Shown: positions 54,174 through 63,334 of the stretch, one piece after another
How the letters are laid out: each line of letters starts with the position of its first letter
Numbering within the stretch: the first letter of the stretch is position 1
NCBI RefSeq assembly: GCF_004348525.1
Contig: NZ_SMKG01000006.1
Coordinates: 1-64,000, forward strand
From: Micromonospora sp. 15K316
Lineage (GTDB): Bacteria > Actinomycetota > Actinomycetes > Mycobacteriales > Micromonosporaceae
Length of the DNA stretch: 64,000 bases
Direction of reading: 5' to 3'
Program-made: the position numbers and the translations under genes
The notes under the pieces: generated by a model
What the model was told of the DNA's origin: nothing
The model's database searches: none
The model's input: the letters and a program-made list of their open reading frames with translations, nothing else

Positions 54174-55180
54174 ATCTGACCGATCTGAGGCGGGTGCTCG
54201 ACGAGCGCTCCGGCGAACCGGTGGGGCACGACATGCCCGACGTGCGACTGCACGGCGTACGGGCGAAGGTGGCCGCGCGGCGGCGGCGCCGTATCGCCGT
54301 GTGGACGGCCTGCGCGGTGGTCGCCCTGGGCGGCGTCGCCACGGCCGCTGTGCTACCCGGCGCCCACACCGGCGTCGCGCCCACCACGGCGGACAGCCCG
54401 GCCCCGGTACGCACCACCGAAGGTTTCCCCGAGTACGCCTACGGCGCCCGGCTCGTGGCCGCGAAGTCCGCGGCGCTGCCCGAGCGCCGCCTCGAACTGA
54501 CGATCGTGCCGGCCACCCTCGATCTCGTCGTCTCCACCCGCTGCGACGACGCCCTCCTCCAGGAGGAGTTGACCATCAACGGCCACGTTTTCGACGCCCG
54601 GGGCGACTGCGGTCAGGTCCATCTGGGGCCTGGCTGGGACAGGTACGACATCACCGTCGGCGAGCCCGCGAAATTCGTTCTGACGATCACCGGGGCGCGG
54701 TCGGCGAGCCGGTTGAGCGAGATCCGGACGCAGGTCCCGGCCGCCGGCACATTCGGGCTCGCGATCGGCGAGCGGGTTCCGCTCGATGAGTACCCGGTGC
54801 CACCCCGGCCGCCGAAGACACTCGGCCCACTGGCCCTTCCCGCCGGCTGCACGGCGCTGCCGTGCCAGGACTTCGTCATCATCCGGTCCGACCCCGCCGA
54901 CCCGTCGCGCCCTGTCCGGCAAAGCGTGAGGTGGAAGACCGTCGCCGCCATCCACATGGTCGCCCAGACGCCCGGACTCCTCCACCTCCGCGTCAACGGC
55001 ATAGAGATCACGACCGGTCGGTGGTCGGACTACTCGATGAACCCCGACAGCATGTACGGCGACCAGGATGGCCGCTGGCAGCGCGAGTTCGGCCTCAACC
55101 CGCGCCCCGGCGACCCGGTGAGCATCGAGATCGTGCCCGAGGGCGTCACCGGTGCCTGGCAGGTCGTCTTCGCTCTCTGA
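54170..55180 (+). CDS. Membrane-anchored partner of the sigma factor (probable anti-sigma)
   Basis: 336 aa. Starts within the sigma stop (ATGA overlap). A short cytoplasmic part (VLDERSGEPV) is followed by an RRRRR stretch and a single membrane helix near residues 42-63 (AVWTACAVVALGGVATAAVL). An extracytoplasmic domain of ~260 residues follows, with cysteines in TRCDD, RGDCGQ and CTALPCQDF. The layout fits an anti-sigma or sensor controlling SigE-type sigma. No zinc-binding HxxxCxxC motif is seen, so it is not a classical ZAS. Confidence 0.82.
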   Translation: MNLTDLRRVLDERSGEPVGHDMPDVRLHGVRAKVAARRRRRIAVWTACAVVALGGVATAAVLPGAHTGVAPTTADSPAPVRTTEGFPEYAYGARLVAAKSAALPERRLELTIVPATLDLVVSTRCDDALLQEELTINGHVFDARGDCGQVHLGPGWDRYDITVGEPAKFVLTITGARSASRLSEIRTQVPAAGTFGLAIGERVPLDEYPVPPRPPKTLGPLALPAGCTALPCQDFVIIRSDPADPSRPVRQSVRWKTVAAIHMVAQTPGLLHLRVNGIEITTGRWSDYSMNPDSMYGDQDGRWQREFGLNPRPGDPVSIEIVPEGVTGAWQVVFAL

Positions 55181-55188
55181 GAACGAAG

Positions 55189-55204
55189 CGGTGGCGGGCC
55201 ACCG
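55189..55204. terminator. Hairpin between convergent genes
   Basis: CGGTGG-CGGG-CCACCG, a perfect 6-bp stem in the 25-base gap between the sigma partner gene and the convergent MDR gene. Confidence 0.6.
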
Positions 55205-55205
55205 G

Positions 55206-56144
55206 TCAGGAGCGCGGCGGTTCCTGCTCGTCAGCGACCCGAATGATCGTCTTGCCGGCCGTGCGGCGGCGGCGGGCGAACGCGTCAGCCGTCTCTTCGA
55301 GCGGTCGCACGTCGCCGACGATGGGCTTGAGCCGTCCGGCCCGGAGTCGCTCGGCGAGGTCGGCCAGCCGGACGCGGTCGGGTTCGACGACGAAGAAGAT
55401 CGCCCGCCCCTCCTTGGGCTGCACGGCGGGTGGCGTGGCGATGGTGACGACGGTGCCGCCGGGGCGTACCAGATCGGTCGATCGCGCGAGGATGTCGCCG
55501 CCGATGACGTCGAAGACCACGTCCACCTCGCCGACCTGCCGCAGGTCGTCGGCGGCCAGGTCGAGGAAGGTGTGCGCGCCGAGGCCGAGGGCGACGTCAC
55601 GGTCGTTGGCCCGGCCTGTGCCGATCACGCGGGCACCGACCTCTCGCGCGAGTTGGACGGCGATCGAGCCGACGCCGCCGGCGGCGCCGTGAACGAGGAC
55701 GGTCTGACCGGTCGTGAGGTGGCCGTGGTCGAACAGCCCCTGCCAGGCGGTGAGCCCGGAGATGGGGAGCGCGGCGGCCACCGTGTGGTCGATGTCGGCC
55801 GCGAGGGGGGCGAGGTTGCGCGCCTCGACCGAGGTGTACTCGGCCAGTGATCCGTTGCGGGCCCAGTCGGTGAGTCCGAACACCCGCTGGCCCACGGAGA
55901 GTCCGGTGGTCCCGTAGCCGAGTTCGACGACGACTCCGGAGAGTTCGTGCCCCGGGACGGTGGGCGTCCGGTCGCGTCCGGCGCGATCGGTCCACGTCGC
56001 CGGCCAGTCGAGCTCTCCCGGAGTGAAGCCGGCGGCGTGCACGCGCACGATCACGTCGTTCTCCGCGGCGTGGGGGTAGGGCATGTCGGTCAGGGTGAGA
56101 CCACCGACACCAGCGTTCCGGTCCCGCACGGTGATCGCTCGCAT
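55206..56144 (-). CDS. MDR-family NADP reductase, paralogue 3
   Basis: 312 aa from the ATG at 56142-56144, behind GGAAAGGA. It is zinc-free, with VLVHGAAGGVGSIAVQLARE and VFDVIGGDILARSTDLVRPG. It shares SVGQRVFGLTDW and VEARNLAPL with the pair near 31-34 kb but is the most diverged, ending in ADEQEPPRS. It converges with the sigma operon. It probably detoxifies quinones or other electrophiles. Confidence 0.9.
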   Translation of the reverse strand: MRAITVRDRNAGVGGLTLTDMPYPHAAENDVIVRVHAAGFTPGELDWPATWTDRAGRDRTPTVPGHELSGVVVELGYGTTGLSVGQRVFGLTDWARNGSLAEYTSVEARNLAPLAADIDHTVAAALPISGLTAWQGLFDHGHLTTGQTVLVHGAAGGVGSIAVQLAREVGARVIGTGRANDRDVALGLGAHTFLDLAADDLRQVGEVDVVFDVIGGDILARSTDLVRPGGTVVTIATPPAVQPKEGRAIFFVVEPDRVRLADLAERLRAGRLKPIVGDVRPLEETADAFARRRRTAGKTIIRVADEQEPPRS

Positions 56145-56308
56145 GCTCGAATCCTTTCCAGATCGTTCGTGGATGAGGTCACTCTGCCGGCCGCCGCCTC
56201 GAGGAACGCGGCGGCCGGCAGTGGATCGCGGCCCGGGGCGGGAACTTCTCGGCATCGCTCACCGAGGAGCCCCGACGCCGCCGGCATGGCGGACGGCCAG
56301 ATCGCCGG

Positions 56309-56947
56309 TCAGCTCGACCAGGGCGAGCCGAGAATGAGGTCGACAGTCGTCGGGCGCTGGAAGCCGGGGATGAAGTGCTCGAGGATGTCGGAATTCATCG
56401 TGCCGCTCGTGGTCTCCGGACGGTCCTTGAGCCCGTCGACGTGGGCCCGCAGGAACTCGTTCTTGAAATCTCCTCGCGGATGGACGGCGAGGATCTCATT
56501 CACCTGGTCGACCTCCAGTCCGTCCAGGCCGAGGCCGATCACATCGGTCGCGATGCCGAGCTGCGTGAACGCGATCTCCGGGCCCATCCGCTCCGGGATA
56601 CCCAGCGTGGTGTGCAGCGCGATCGCCGTCCAGACGGCCTCGGCGGCATCCGTCGAGAAACCCCGATCCAGGAGGAACTTCCGCGCGTGGTCGGCGCTGT
56701 CGACCTCGAAGCGCTGCTTGACGTCGGAGAACGGAGTCAGGAGGCCGGTGTCGTGGAACATGGACGCCAGGTAGAGCAGCTCCGGGTCCGGCTTGACGCC
56801 GAGCTTCTCTGCCTGGATCAGGCCGAACAGGAAGGCCCGCCGGGAGTGGTGGTAGATGACGGGACGGGTCGTCTCCTGGACGAGCCTGGTCGCCTCGGCG
56901 ACCGCCGCCGTCTCAGGAATCTCCAATCCCGCGATGACCTCTGGCAT
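56309..56947 (-). CDS. HD-domain hydrolase, cyanamide-hydratase-like
   Basis: 212 aa from the ATG at 56945-56947. It is a metal-dependent HD protein. The motif starts at YHHSRRAFLFG (first His), with ASMFHDTGLL giving the HD pair, and ADHARKFLLDRGFSTDAAEA continuing. The order and spacing resemble Ddi2/cyanamide hydratase-like HD proteins, which act on small nitriles or cyanamide; this identity is tentative. It is the first of two genes on this strand with the MDR reductase 164 bases downstream. Confidence 0.75.
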   Translation of the reverse strand: MPEVIAGLEIPETAAVAEATRLVQETTRPVIYHHSRRAFLFGLIQAEKLGVKPDPELLYLASMFHDTGLLTPFSDVKQRFEVDSADHARKFLLDRGFSTDAAEAVWTAIALHTTLGIPERMGPEIAFTQLGIATDVIGLGLDGLEVDQVNEILAVHPRGDFKNEFLRAHVDGLKDRPETTSGTMNSDILEHFIPGFQRPTTVDLILGSPWSS

Positions 56948-57489
56948 GACCTCTGACCTTCCCGAACTGGTGCTGGCTCTGGACCGTGTGTCCGACCTCC
57001 ATGCTGCCCACAAATCGTCGTGCGCCGCCGCCTTCGTCCGGCCAGGAACCCCTCAAATGTGGACCCGCCGCTCCAGCATCACCGCGGCCGATCCGCGGTG
57101 ACTCCGCGCTGGTTCCGCGCGACTCTTACCCGCTCTGCCACATCCGATGAGACTGCCCGCCGAATTGTCCCGGGAATGCGCCGTCGAATCGCCGAAACGA
57201 CGCAGCGCGACCGGGCGGAATTCGTCGCCCGGAAGACGCCTTCGCCGGCACGAACCCCCCGGACGGCGGAAATCGCCGCGATCGTTGCGGACGGCATCCA
57301 CGGGCCCTCTCCGCTCGGACGGACCACTCGTGTGATCGGCCGGGCTCGGCCCGGAGGTCACCATGATCGTCGGTGACGGTGTGCTACCAATGGACCGTGT
57401 CCATGCCTCCCGCGTCACCGAGCCGCCGGCAGTCGGTGCCACCGGAGTCCGGCTGGTCGCCACACGGATCCGGCTCCGCCGACACCACG
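56948..57489. other. Promoter-bearing gap, no gene
   Basis: About 540 bases between the divergent HD and GlxA genes, or less if the GlxA gene starts at 57373 or 57403. A CGGAGG site precedes an ATG at 57363 in another frame. No strong palindrome is evident. Confidence 0.4.
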
Positions 57490-58464
57490 GTGACGAACGC
57501 CGGCCCGCACCACATCGCGGCCCTGGTCTACGACGGCGTCACGCTGCTGGACCTCGCCGGTCCCGCGGAGGTGTTCAAGGAGGCGAACAGGTTCGGCGCC
57601 GACTACCGGATCGCGCTGCTGTCGCCGACCGGCGCGGACGTCGTGTCGAACCTCGGGGTCCGGATCGCGGTCGACGGCGCCGTCTCCCCGGAGGCCGCCT
57701 CCGACACGTTGCTGGTGGCCGGATCCGACCTCTATCCGCGCGCCCCTGTCCCCGGCTACCTGGCGGACGCGGCGCGGACCCCGGCGGCCGTGGCCGGTCG
57801 GATCGCGTCCATCTGCACCGGGGCGTTCGTCCTCGCCGCCGCCGGCCTCCTCGACGGCAAACGCGCCACCACGCACTGGCAGGTCACGCACGAGCTCGCC
57901 GCCCGGTGCCCGACGTGCCGCGTCGAGCCCGACGCGATCTACGTCCGCGACGGCAGCACCTACACGTCGGCAGGGGTGACGGCCGGCATCGATCTGGCGC
58001 TCGCGCTGGTCGAGGAGGACCACGGCGCGGACCTGGCGCGCCACGTCGCCCGCGCGCTGGTGGTCTACATGCAGCGCGCGGGCGGCCAGTCCCAGTTCTC
58101 CGCGCCGTTGCAGGGGCCGCCGCCCCGCTCGCCGGCTCTCCGTAAGATCACCGACCGGGTGACGGCGGACCCCCGCGCGGACCACTCGCTCGGCGAACTC
58201 GCGAAACACCTCAACGTCAGCACCCGGCACCTCACCCGGCTCTTCCAGGACGAGCTCTCCACGACACCGGCGCGCTACGTGGAGAACATCCGGTTCGACA
58301 TGGCCAGGGCGCTGCTCGACCAGGGCCACACCGCGACGCAGGCCGCGACCCTCGCCGGATTCCCCAGCTACGAGAGCATGCGACGGGTCTTCGCCAGGAA
58401 CCTGAAGATCAGCCCCGCCGCCTACCAGCGCCGGTTCAGCACGACCCGCCTGGTGAGCGCGTAG
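57490..58464 (+). CDS. GlxA-family transcriptional regulator (DJ-1/PfpI plus AraC)
   Basis: 324 aa from a GTG at 57490. Residues ~5-170 are a DJ-1/PfpI-like sensing domain with the elbow ASICTGAFVLAAAGLLDG, whose Cys is near residue 108. Two AraC HTH motifs follow in the last 100 residues (SLGELAKHLNVSTRHLTRLF, TATQAATLAGFPSYESMRRV). Such regulators control small clusters for one-carbon or quaternary-amine breakdown, or for antibiotic synthesis. The start is uncertain: 57373 and 57403 are also in frame. It stands alone. Confidence 0.88.
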   Translation: MTNAGPHHIAALVYDGVTLLDLAGPAEVFKEANRFGADYRIALLSPTGADVVSNLGVRIAVDGAVSPEAASDTLLVAGSDLYPRAPVPGYLADAARTPAAVAGRIASICTGAFVLAAAGLLDGKRATTHWQVTHELAARCPTCRVEPDAIYVRDGSTYTSAGVTAGIDLALALVEEDHGADLARHVARALVVYMQRAGGQSQFSAPLQGPPPRSPALRKITDRVTADPRADHSLGELAKHLNVSTRHLTRLFQDELSTTPARYVENIRFDMARALLDQGHTATQAATLAGFPSYESMRRVFARNLKISPAAYQRRFSTTRLVSA

Positions 58465-58563
58465 CGCGGGTTGTGGAGCCGGAGGCTGACGGCGGGGCTG
58501 GTGCTTCGGTGGTGCCGACGGCTCAGGGCGACGGAGAGTACGTGTTCGGGGTCGGGAAGTCGA

Positions 58564-59238
58564 TCAGGCGGAGGGCGGTCCGTTCTGCGCCCGGCTGATC
58601 AGATCGTGCAGTGGCTTGGTGCCGCTGCCGATCATCACCCCGGTGATGATCGCGTCGATCCAGACCGCCAGCCCGTTCCAGTCGGGCCCGGCCACCGCGT
58701 GCAGGACGTAGAACCCGGTCGCGCTGGACGCCACGGTCGCCAGCCCGCTCGCGAGCCCCCACGCGACGATCGTGCGGTTCGCCCTCGCCCGCGCCACGGC
58801 CGTTCTCGCGGCGGCGACCGCCTCCGTCGAGACGTCGGCACGGTTGGTCGCGGCAGCCAACGTCCGCTCCGACGCGGCCTCGTCGCGGCGCCCCGGAAGC
58901 CACCGGGAGAACGGTTCCACGAGCCGTTCGAGCGCCGCGGCGAAGACCAGCAGGGTGAGGAAGACGGCCGTGGTGTCGGACGGTTCGATCTTCGCCGGGT
59001 TGGCGCCGCTGCTCCAGACCGTCCAGGCGACGAAGCCACCGGCGGCCAGCAGTCCGAACGCGGCGACCACCGCACCGGGCCCGGCCTGCTGCGACGCGAC
59101 CGCCTCGCCGGTGACGGTCGGATCGGCCGTCGACTGTGGATCGCCCTCACTCAGCGTGTCGGACCCGGCGGCATTCGCGTTCACCCCCGACGCGGCGGCC
59201 CGGCCCTGCGTCGTGGCCGGATCACTGGTCTCGGACAT
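58564..59238 (-). CDS. Membrane protein of unknown function
   Basis: 224 aa from the ATG at 59236-59238; an in-frame ATG at 59307 is possible. After a disordered N-terminus (DTLSEGDPQSTADPTVTGE) come membrane helices: AVVAAFGLLAAGGFVAWTVW, TAVFLTLLVFAAAL and a final pair including AIITGVMIGSG. A charged helical segment (SERTLAAATNRADVSTE) links them. It resembles small actinobacterial membrane proteins with no known role. It converges with the GlxA gene. Confidence 0.7.
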   Translation of the reverse strand: MSETSDPATTQGRAAASGVNANAAGSDTLSEGDPQSTADPTVTGEAVASQQAGPGAVVAAFGLLAAGGFVAWTVWSSGANPAKIEPSDTTAVFLTLLVFAAALERLVEPFSRWLPGRRDEAASERTLAAATNRADVSTEAVAAARTAVARARANRTIVAWGLASGLATVASSATGFYVLHAVAGPDWNGLAVWIDAIITGVMIGSGTKPLHDLISRAQNGPPSA

Positions 59239-59633
59239 TTGTTGGATCAAGATTTCCGACCACCCTCTCGACTGTCGTGCCCGCCGGAACCGCAGCAGTT
59301 CCGCCATTCCTGGCTGCCCGTTCGCGCACGCGCACCGACAGCGGCTGATGCGGGAGGCTACGTCACGACAGTGGACGCATCAATGCCCGTCGTGCCGGCC
59401 GGACCGCGCCGTCGGACCTCTCTCGACGACCGCTCCGGTGAGCAGCGGGAACGGTGGATGGCGTGGGATGAGAGATGAAGCACAGTGGACGAATTGAACT
59501 GACGGTTCAGCCATTGTCGATCTCGCCGGAAGCGGAGAGTGAGGGCGTCGACGCGGTCTCGTCCTGCTCATTGTCGTAGGCGGCGTTCCGTCCTGCGCGG
59601 CATCGCCCGTCGCCCCGACTGTCACAGGTCGGT
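59239..59633. other. No gene seen
   Basis: About 395 bases of divergent promoter DNA between the membrane protein and the DUF6891 gene. Open frames are unsupported. Confidence 0.4.
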
Positions 59634-59648
59634 GTGAGGATCGTCGCC

Positions 59649-60322
59649 GTGACTAGATGGATCTACAACGATCGTCCCGAGGGCGTCGGGTTCCTGACCG
59701 AGCGGATCGCGGAGCCGGGTCGTGGGGAGATCGACGGCGAGATCTGGAACTGGGTCGTGCGTGGCGAGGACGACGCCGACGAGTTCGTGGAGTACTTCGA
59801 CGACGACGAGCAGCGCCACGACGCCACCGACGAGGAGCTTCGCGCGGCGTGCGAGCAGGCGGTGGCGGTCCGGCGGGAGCAGCAACGCGCGTGGGGCGAG
59901 GTGCGCGCCAACCTCACCGCGGCCTTCGCCGAGCTCAACGAGCTGGGCGTCCTGGCCAGGGAGAACTTCAGCTGCTGTGGCACCTGCGCGGCAACCGAGA
60001 TCCACGACGAGCGGGACGACTCCCGGCATTGGCACGGATACCTCTGGTACCACCAGCAGGACACGGAGTCGCTGATCGCGAGCAAGGACGGTGAGGTCTA
60101 CCTCGGTTACGGCGCCTACCCGACGCCGGACTTCGACGAGGCCGCCTACGCCGCCCTGCCCGAGGCCGAACAGCAGGCGCGCTACCAGGCCGACCTGGAA
60201 CGGAGCTGGACGAGATCGCCTTCCCGGTGCTGCGCCGGCACGGCATGCGGGTGGAGTGGAGCCGCAACCAGTCCAAACGGATCCGGGTCACCGGCGCCCA
60301 GTGGTACGCGCCCCTGAGCTGA
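59649..60322 (+). pseudogene. DUF6891-type protein, frameshifted near its C-terminus
   Basis: The GTG at 59649 (GAGG nine bases upstream) opens a protein with WIYNDRPEGVGFLTERIAE and the family marks ENFSCCGTCAATEIHDERDD and WYHQQDTESLI. At 60203 the frame changes from RYQADLERSWTR to one reading ELDEIAFPVLRRHGMRVEWS and NQSKRIRVTGAQWYAPLS. Adding one G to CGG there restores the frame to a stop at 60320-60322. So the last 45 residues are out of frame. Cause: a real deletion or a sequencing error. Confidence 0.8.
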
Positions 60323-60420
60323 GCTCCGTCGTCCCTCGTCTGCCCGTGCCGGCGTCCGGGGCCCGGAGGCGCGCCCCGGAGGCGGGAGCGGGTGCCGGTC
60401 GAGCCCCGGCGGCGGACGCG

Positions 60421-60451
60421 GTGGGGGCCAGGCCGGTGGCCTGACCCCCAC
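60421..60451. terminator. Strong hairpin between convergent genes
   Basis: GTGGGGGCCAGGCC pairs with GGCCTGACCCCCAC over a 3-base loop; 13 of 14 pairs are complementary. It lies about 20 bases before the stop of the PhoX-type gene and about 100 bases after the DUF6891 gene, suited to stop both. Confidence 0.82.
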
Positions 60452-60469
60452 CCGGTCGGTCCGGCCCGG

Positions 60470-61924
60470 TCAGCCCAGGTACTTCTCCCAGGGACCGGTG
60501 ATGGCCAGGGTGAGGCCGGGGTCCTGCATGTTGACGAAGAGCACCTTGCCGTCGGCGCTGAAGGTCGGCCCGCAGAACTCGGAGTCGTTGAGCTGGTTGC
60601 GGGCGATCGCGTACGTCGGGCCGCCGGGGATCGCGCTGAGCACGTGCGACGCGCCCGAGCCGTCCTCGGCGAGCACGAGGCTTCCCCACGGCGTGACGGT
60701 CACGTTGTCCGGCCCGTCGAAGGTGAGGTCGTTGTACTTGACCGCCGTACCCTCCTCGGACTGGGTCTGGTGCGGGAAGTACGTGACCAGCTGGATGGTC
60801 TGGGCCTTGTAGTCGTAGAACCAGACCATGCCGTCGTGCGGGGCGGCGTCCGCCGGGAGGTCGCCCTCGTCCCAGGCGTAGGAGTTGACCACGTAGACGC
60901 CCTCGTCGGTGCCCCACACGCCCTCGAACTTGCGCCCGCGGGTGACCTGGCCGTCGGCGAACTGCTCACGCACCGGCTTCGTCCGCGCGTCGCGCTCGGG
61001 CACCGGAATCCACCGTACGGGGAACGGGCGGCCCAGCTGGGCGGAGGTCAGGTAGGCGACGTCCGGCAGCACCGATCCGTCGTCCATGATGATCTGCATC
61101 GCGGCGAGGACGCCGGCGTTCGGGGCGAGCCGGGGGAGCACACCCGGGCCGAGCCGGACGCCCTGCGGCGCGGTCCAGCGGTAGAAGAGGCCGTTGGGGC
61201 CGTCGGCGTCCTCGGAGAGGTAGACCTTGGTCCGGTCCTTGTCGATGGCCAGGGCCTCGTGGGAGTAGCGGCCCAGGCACTTGATCGGCGTCGGGTCCGC
61301 GCCGCCGTCGGCCCGGACCTCGAAGACGTAGCCGTGGTCCTTCTGGAAGACGCCCGACCGGCCGTCCTCGTTCCACGTGTCGCCGGCCCGGTCCTCGGTC
61401 TCCTCGCAGGTGAGCCAGGTCCCCCACGGGGTCGGCCCGCCGGCGCAGTTGGCGACGGTGCCGGAGAGGGCGACGAACTCACCGAGGTTCCGGCCCGCGC
61501 GGTCGGTCTTGATCACGGTGCAACCGCCGGCGTCGACGGCGCCGGCGTCGTAGACGGTGCCCTTCACGTGCGGTACGCCGAACTCGCCGCCCGGGTCGAT
61601 CTCGTGGTTCTGGATCAGCGTGTAGCGGCCGTGGCCGGCGTCGTAGACGGCCATGCCGTCGTGGGAGGACGGGGTCACGCCCTGGCCGCGGTCGAGGCGG
61701 GTGACGCCGGTCCGGGTCACGATCGTGTAGTCGAAGCCCTTCGGCAGCGCCAGGATGCCGTCGGGGTCGTCCACGAGCGGCGGGAAGGGCACATGGCCGG
61801 CGCCGGCCGGCGGGCGGGGACGACCCGGGTGGGCCTGAGCCAGGGACGGGAAGGCACCGGCGACGGCGATGCCCACGCCGGCGGCGGCACCTCCGGCGAG
61901 GAAGGTACGACGAGAGGAAGGCAC
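60470..61924 (-). CDS. Tat-exported PhoX/DUF839 phosphatase-like protein
   Basis: 484 aa from the GTG at 61922-61924, with AGGAG upstream. A twin-arginine signal SRRTFLAGGAAAGVGIAVAG shows folded export, with likely cleavage near SLAQA-HPG. The mature protein is a six-bladed DUF839/PhoX fold: SHDGMAVYDAGHGRYTLIQ NHE, GTWLTCEETEDRAGD, and LVLAEDGSGA. True PhoX alkaline phosphatases use calcium and iron with conserved Glu/Asp/Cys ligands; not all are certain here, so phosphatase activity is likely but unproven. No PhoB box is identified. Confidence 0.88.
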   Translation of the reverse strand: MPSSRRTFLAGGAAAGVGIAVAGAFPSLAQAHPGRPRPPAGAGHVPFPPLVDDPDGILALPKGFDYTIVTRTGVTRLDRGQGVTPSSHDGMAVYDAGHGRYTLIQNHEIDPGGEFGVPHVKGTVYDAGAVDAGGCTVIKTDRAGRNLGEFVALSGTVANCAGGPTPWGTWLTCEETEDRAGDTWNEDGRSGVFQKDHGYVFEVRADGGADPTPIKCLGRYSHEALAIDKDRTKVYLSEDADGPNGLFYRWTAPQGVRLGPGVLPRLAPNAGVLAAMQIIMDDGSVLPDVAYLTSAQLGRPFPVRWIPVPERDARTKPVREQFADGQVTRGRKFEGVWGTDEGVYVVNSYAWDEGDLPADAAPHDGMVWFYDYKAQTIQLVTYFPHQTQSEEGTAVKYNDLTFDGPDNVTVTPWGSLVLAEDGSGASHVLSAIPGGPTYAIARNQLNDSEFCGPTFSADGKVLFVNMQDPGLTLAITGPWEKYLG

Positions 61925-62192
61925 TTGGATCAGCTCCTGGTCATGACAGTTGCGACGCCTTGCAGCCAACTCCTGCGGGCAGACGCCGACACGTCACTCA
62001 AGGGGGCACTCGGTGACAACGGGGTGAAGAATCAGGGCTGCCCACGCATCGTCCAGGCGGCGGCGCTCGCCGACGGCGGCCGCCGCGCGGTGTGCTGCGG
62101 GGGTGGGAGATGCGGGATCGCGACCCGGAGGGCGGGCTGCTGATCGGCGCCACCGCCCTGGCCCCGGCGGTGACCAGTAACGGGACGACCGG

Positions 62193-62600
62193 TCAGGGCT
62201 GCGGGTGGAGGTCCCCGAGGAGCTTCTCGACACGGGCGCGGATGTCGTCGCGCACCTGGCGGACGACGTCGATGGGTTGGCCGGCCGGATCGGTAAGTTT
62301 CCAGTCCTCGTAGCGTTTGCCGGGGAAGACCGGGCAGGCGTCGCCGCAGCCCATGGTGACGATGACGTCGCTGGCTTCGGCGGCGTCCCAGGTGAGGCGG
62401 ACCGGGCTCTGGCCGGTGAGATCGATGCCGACCTCCCGCATGGCGTCGACGGCGACGGGGTTGACCCGATCGGCGGGTTCACTGCCCGCGGAGCGGACTT
62501 CGACGCTGTCGCCGGCGAGGTGCCGGAGCCAGGCGGCGGCCATCTGGGAGCGGCCGGCGTTGTGGACGCAGACGAACAGGACGCTGGGCTTGTCGCTCAT
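62193..62600 (-). CDS. arsC: Arsenate reductase, low-molecular-weight phosphatase type
   Basis: 135 aa from the ATG at 62598-62600, which overlaps the aquaporin stop (ATGA). The catalytic loop is CVHNAGRSQ with Cys11 and Arg17. The redox cysteines are Cys85 and Cys89 in GCGDACPVFP, the thioredoxin-coupled arrangement. It reduces As(V) to As(III) in the cytosol. It is third in the arsR-aquaporin-arsC operon, so arsenite would leave through the channel protein. Confidence 0.95.
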   Translation of the reverse strand: MSDKPSVLFVCVHNAGRSQMAAAWLRHLAGDSVEVRSAGSEPADRVNPVAVDAMREVGIDLTGQSPVRLTWDAAEASDVIVTMGCGDACPVFPGKRYEDWKLTDPAGQPIDVVRQVRDDIRARVEKLLGDLHPQP

Positions 62601-63334
62601 CGCGCTTCGGCCTCCTGGCTGAGTGGGGGTACGAGTACGGCGCCGGCGGCGCGCCCGGCGTGCGGGTACCAGGCGGCGAGGGCGGCGACGGCCACCAGGC
62701 CGCCGACGAGCTGGGCGGCCACGAAGCCGGGGACCGATACAGGGGCGATGCCGGCGAAGGTGTCGGTGAAGGCCCGGCCGACGGTGACCGCGGGGTTGGC
62801 GAACGAGGTCGACGAGGTGAACCAGTAGGCCGCGCCGATGTAGGCGCCCACGGCGGCGGGGGCGGCCGAGGTCCGGCCGGTGCGGGCGAGGGAGAAGATC
62901 AGGACGACCAGGCCGGCGGTGGCGACGACCTCGGCCAGCCAAAGGTTTCCGCCCGTGCGGTCGGTCTTCGACAAGGCGACGGCGGGCAGGTCGAACATCA
63001 GGTTCGCCAGCAGGGATCCGGTGATCGCGCCGGCTGTCTGCGCGGCGGCGTACGCGGCGAGGTGCGAGCCGGTGAGGCCGGTGCCGGTACGTCGGCCGAA
63101 CCACCAGTCGACGGCGGACACGACAGGGTTGAGGTGCGCGCCGGACACCGGCCCGAACGTCAGGATCAGCGCGCCCAGCGCGAACGTGGTGGCGATCGCG
63201 TTCTCCAGGAGCTGGAGTCCGACGTCGCCGGGGGAGAGCCGCGCCGCGGCGATGCCGGACCCCACGACAGCGGCGACCAGGAACGCGGTGCCGGCGAACT
63301 CGGCCGAGGCGCGCCGGGCGAGGGTGAGGCTCAC
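62597..63334 (-). CDS. Aquaglyceroporin-like channel, probable arsenite conduit
   Basis: 245 aa from the GTG at 63332-63334, overlapping the arsR stop (GTGA). Six membrane helices with two half-helices, NPV in GAHLNPVVSAVDW and NPA in SFANPAVTVGRAFTDTF, define the MIP/aquaporin fold. In Sinorhizobium meliloti an aquaporin (AqpS) next to ArsC lets arsenite flow out; this operon has the same layout. No ArsB or Acr3 pump gene is visible here. Confidence 0.93.
   Translation of the reverse strand: MSLTLARRASAEFAGTAFLVAAVVGSGIAAARLSPGDVGLQLLENAIATTFALGALILTFGPVSGAHLNPVVSAVDWWFGRRTGTGLTGSHLAAYAAAQTAGAITGSLLANLMFDLPAVALSKTDRTGGNLWLAEVVATAGLVVLIFSLARTGRTSAAPAAVGAYIGAAYWFTSSTSFANPAVTVGRAFTDTFAGIAPVSVPGFVAAQLVGGLVAVAALAAWYPHAGRAAGAVLVPPLSQEAEAR

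Noticed and set aside
57363-58145. Frame starting at ATG 57363 behind CGGAGG
   Set aside because: Good ribosome site but the translation is the arginine-rich shadow of the GlxA gene; kept only as a note on start uncertainty.
60392-62143. 583-codon plus-strand frame
   Set aside because: It overlaps the PhoX-type gene with its Tat signal and conserved motifs on the other strand; no ribosome site or domain.
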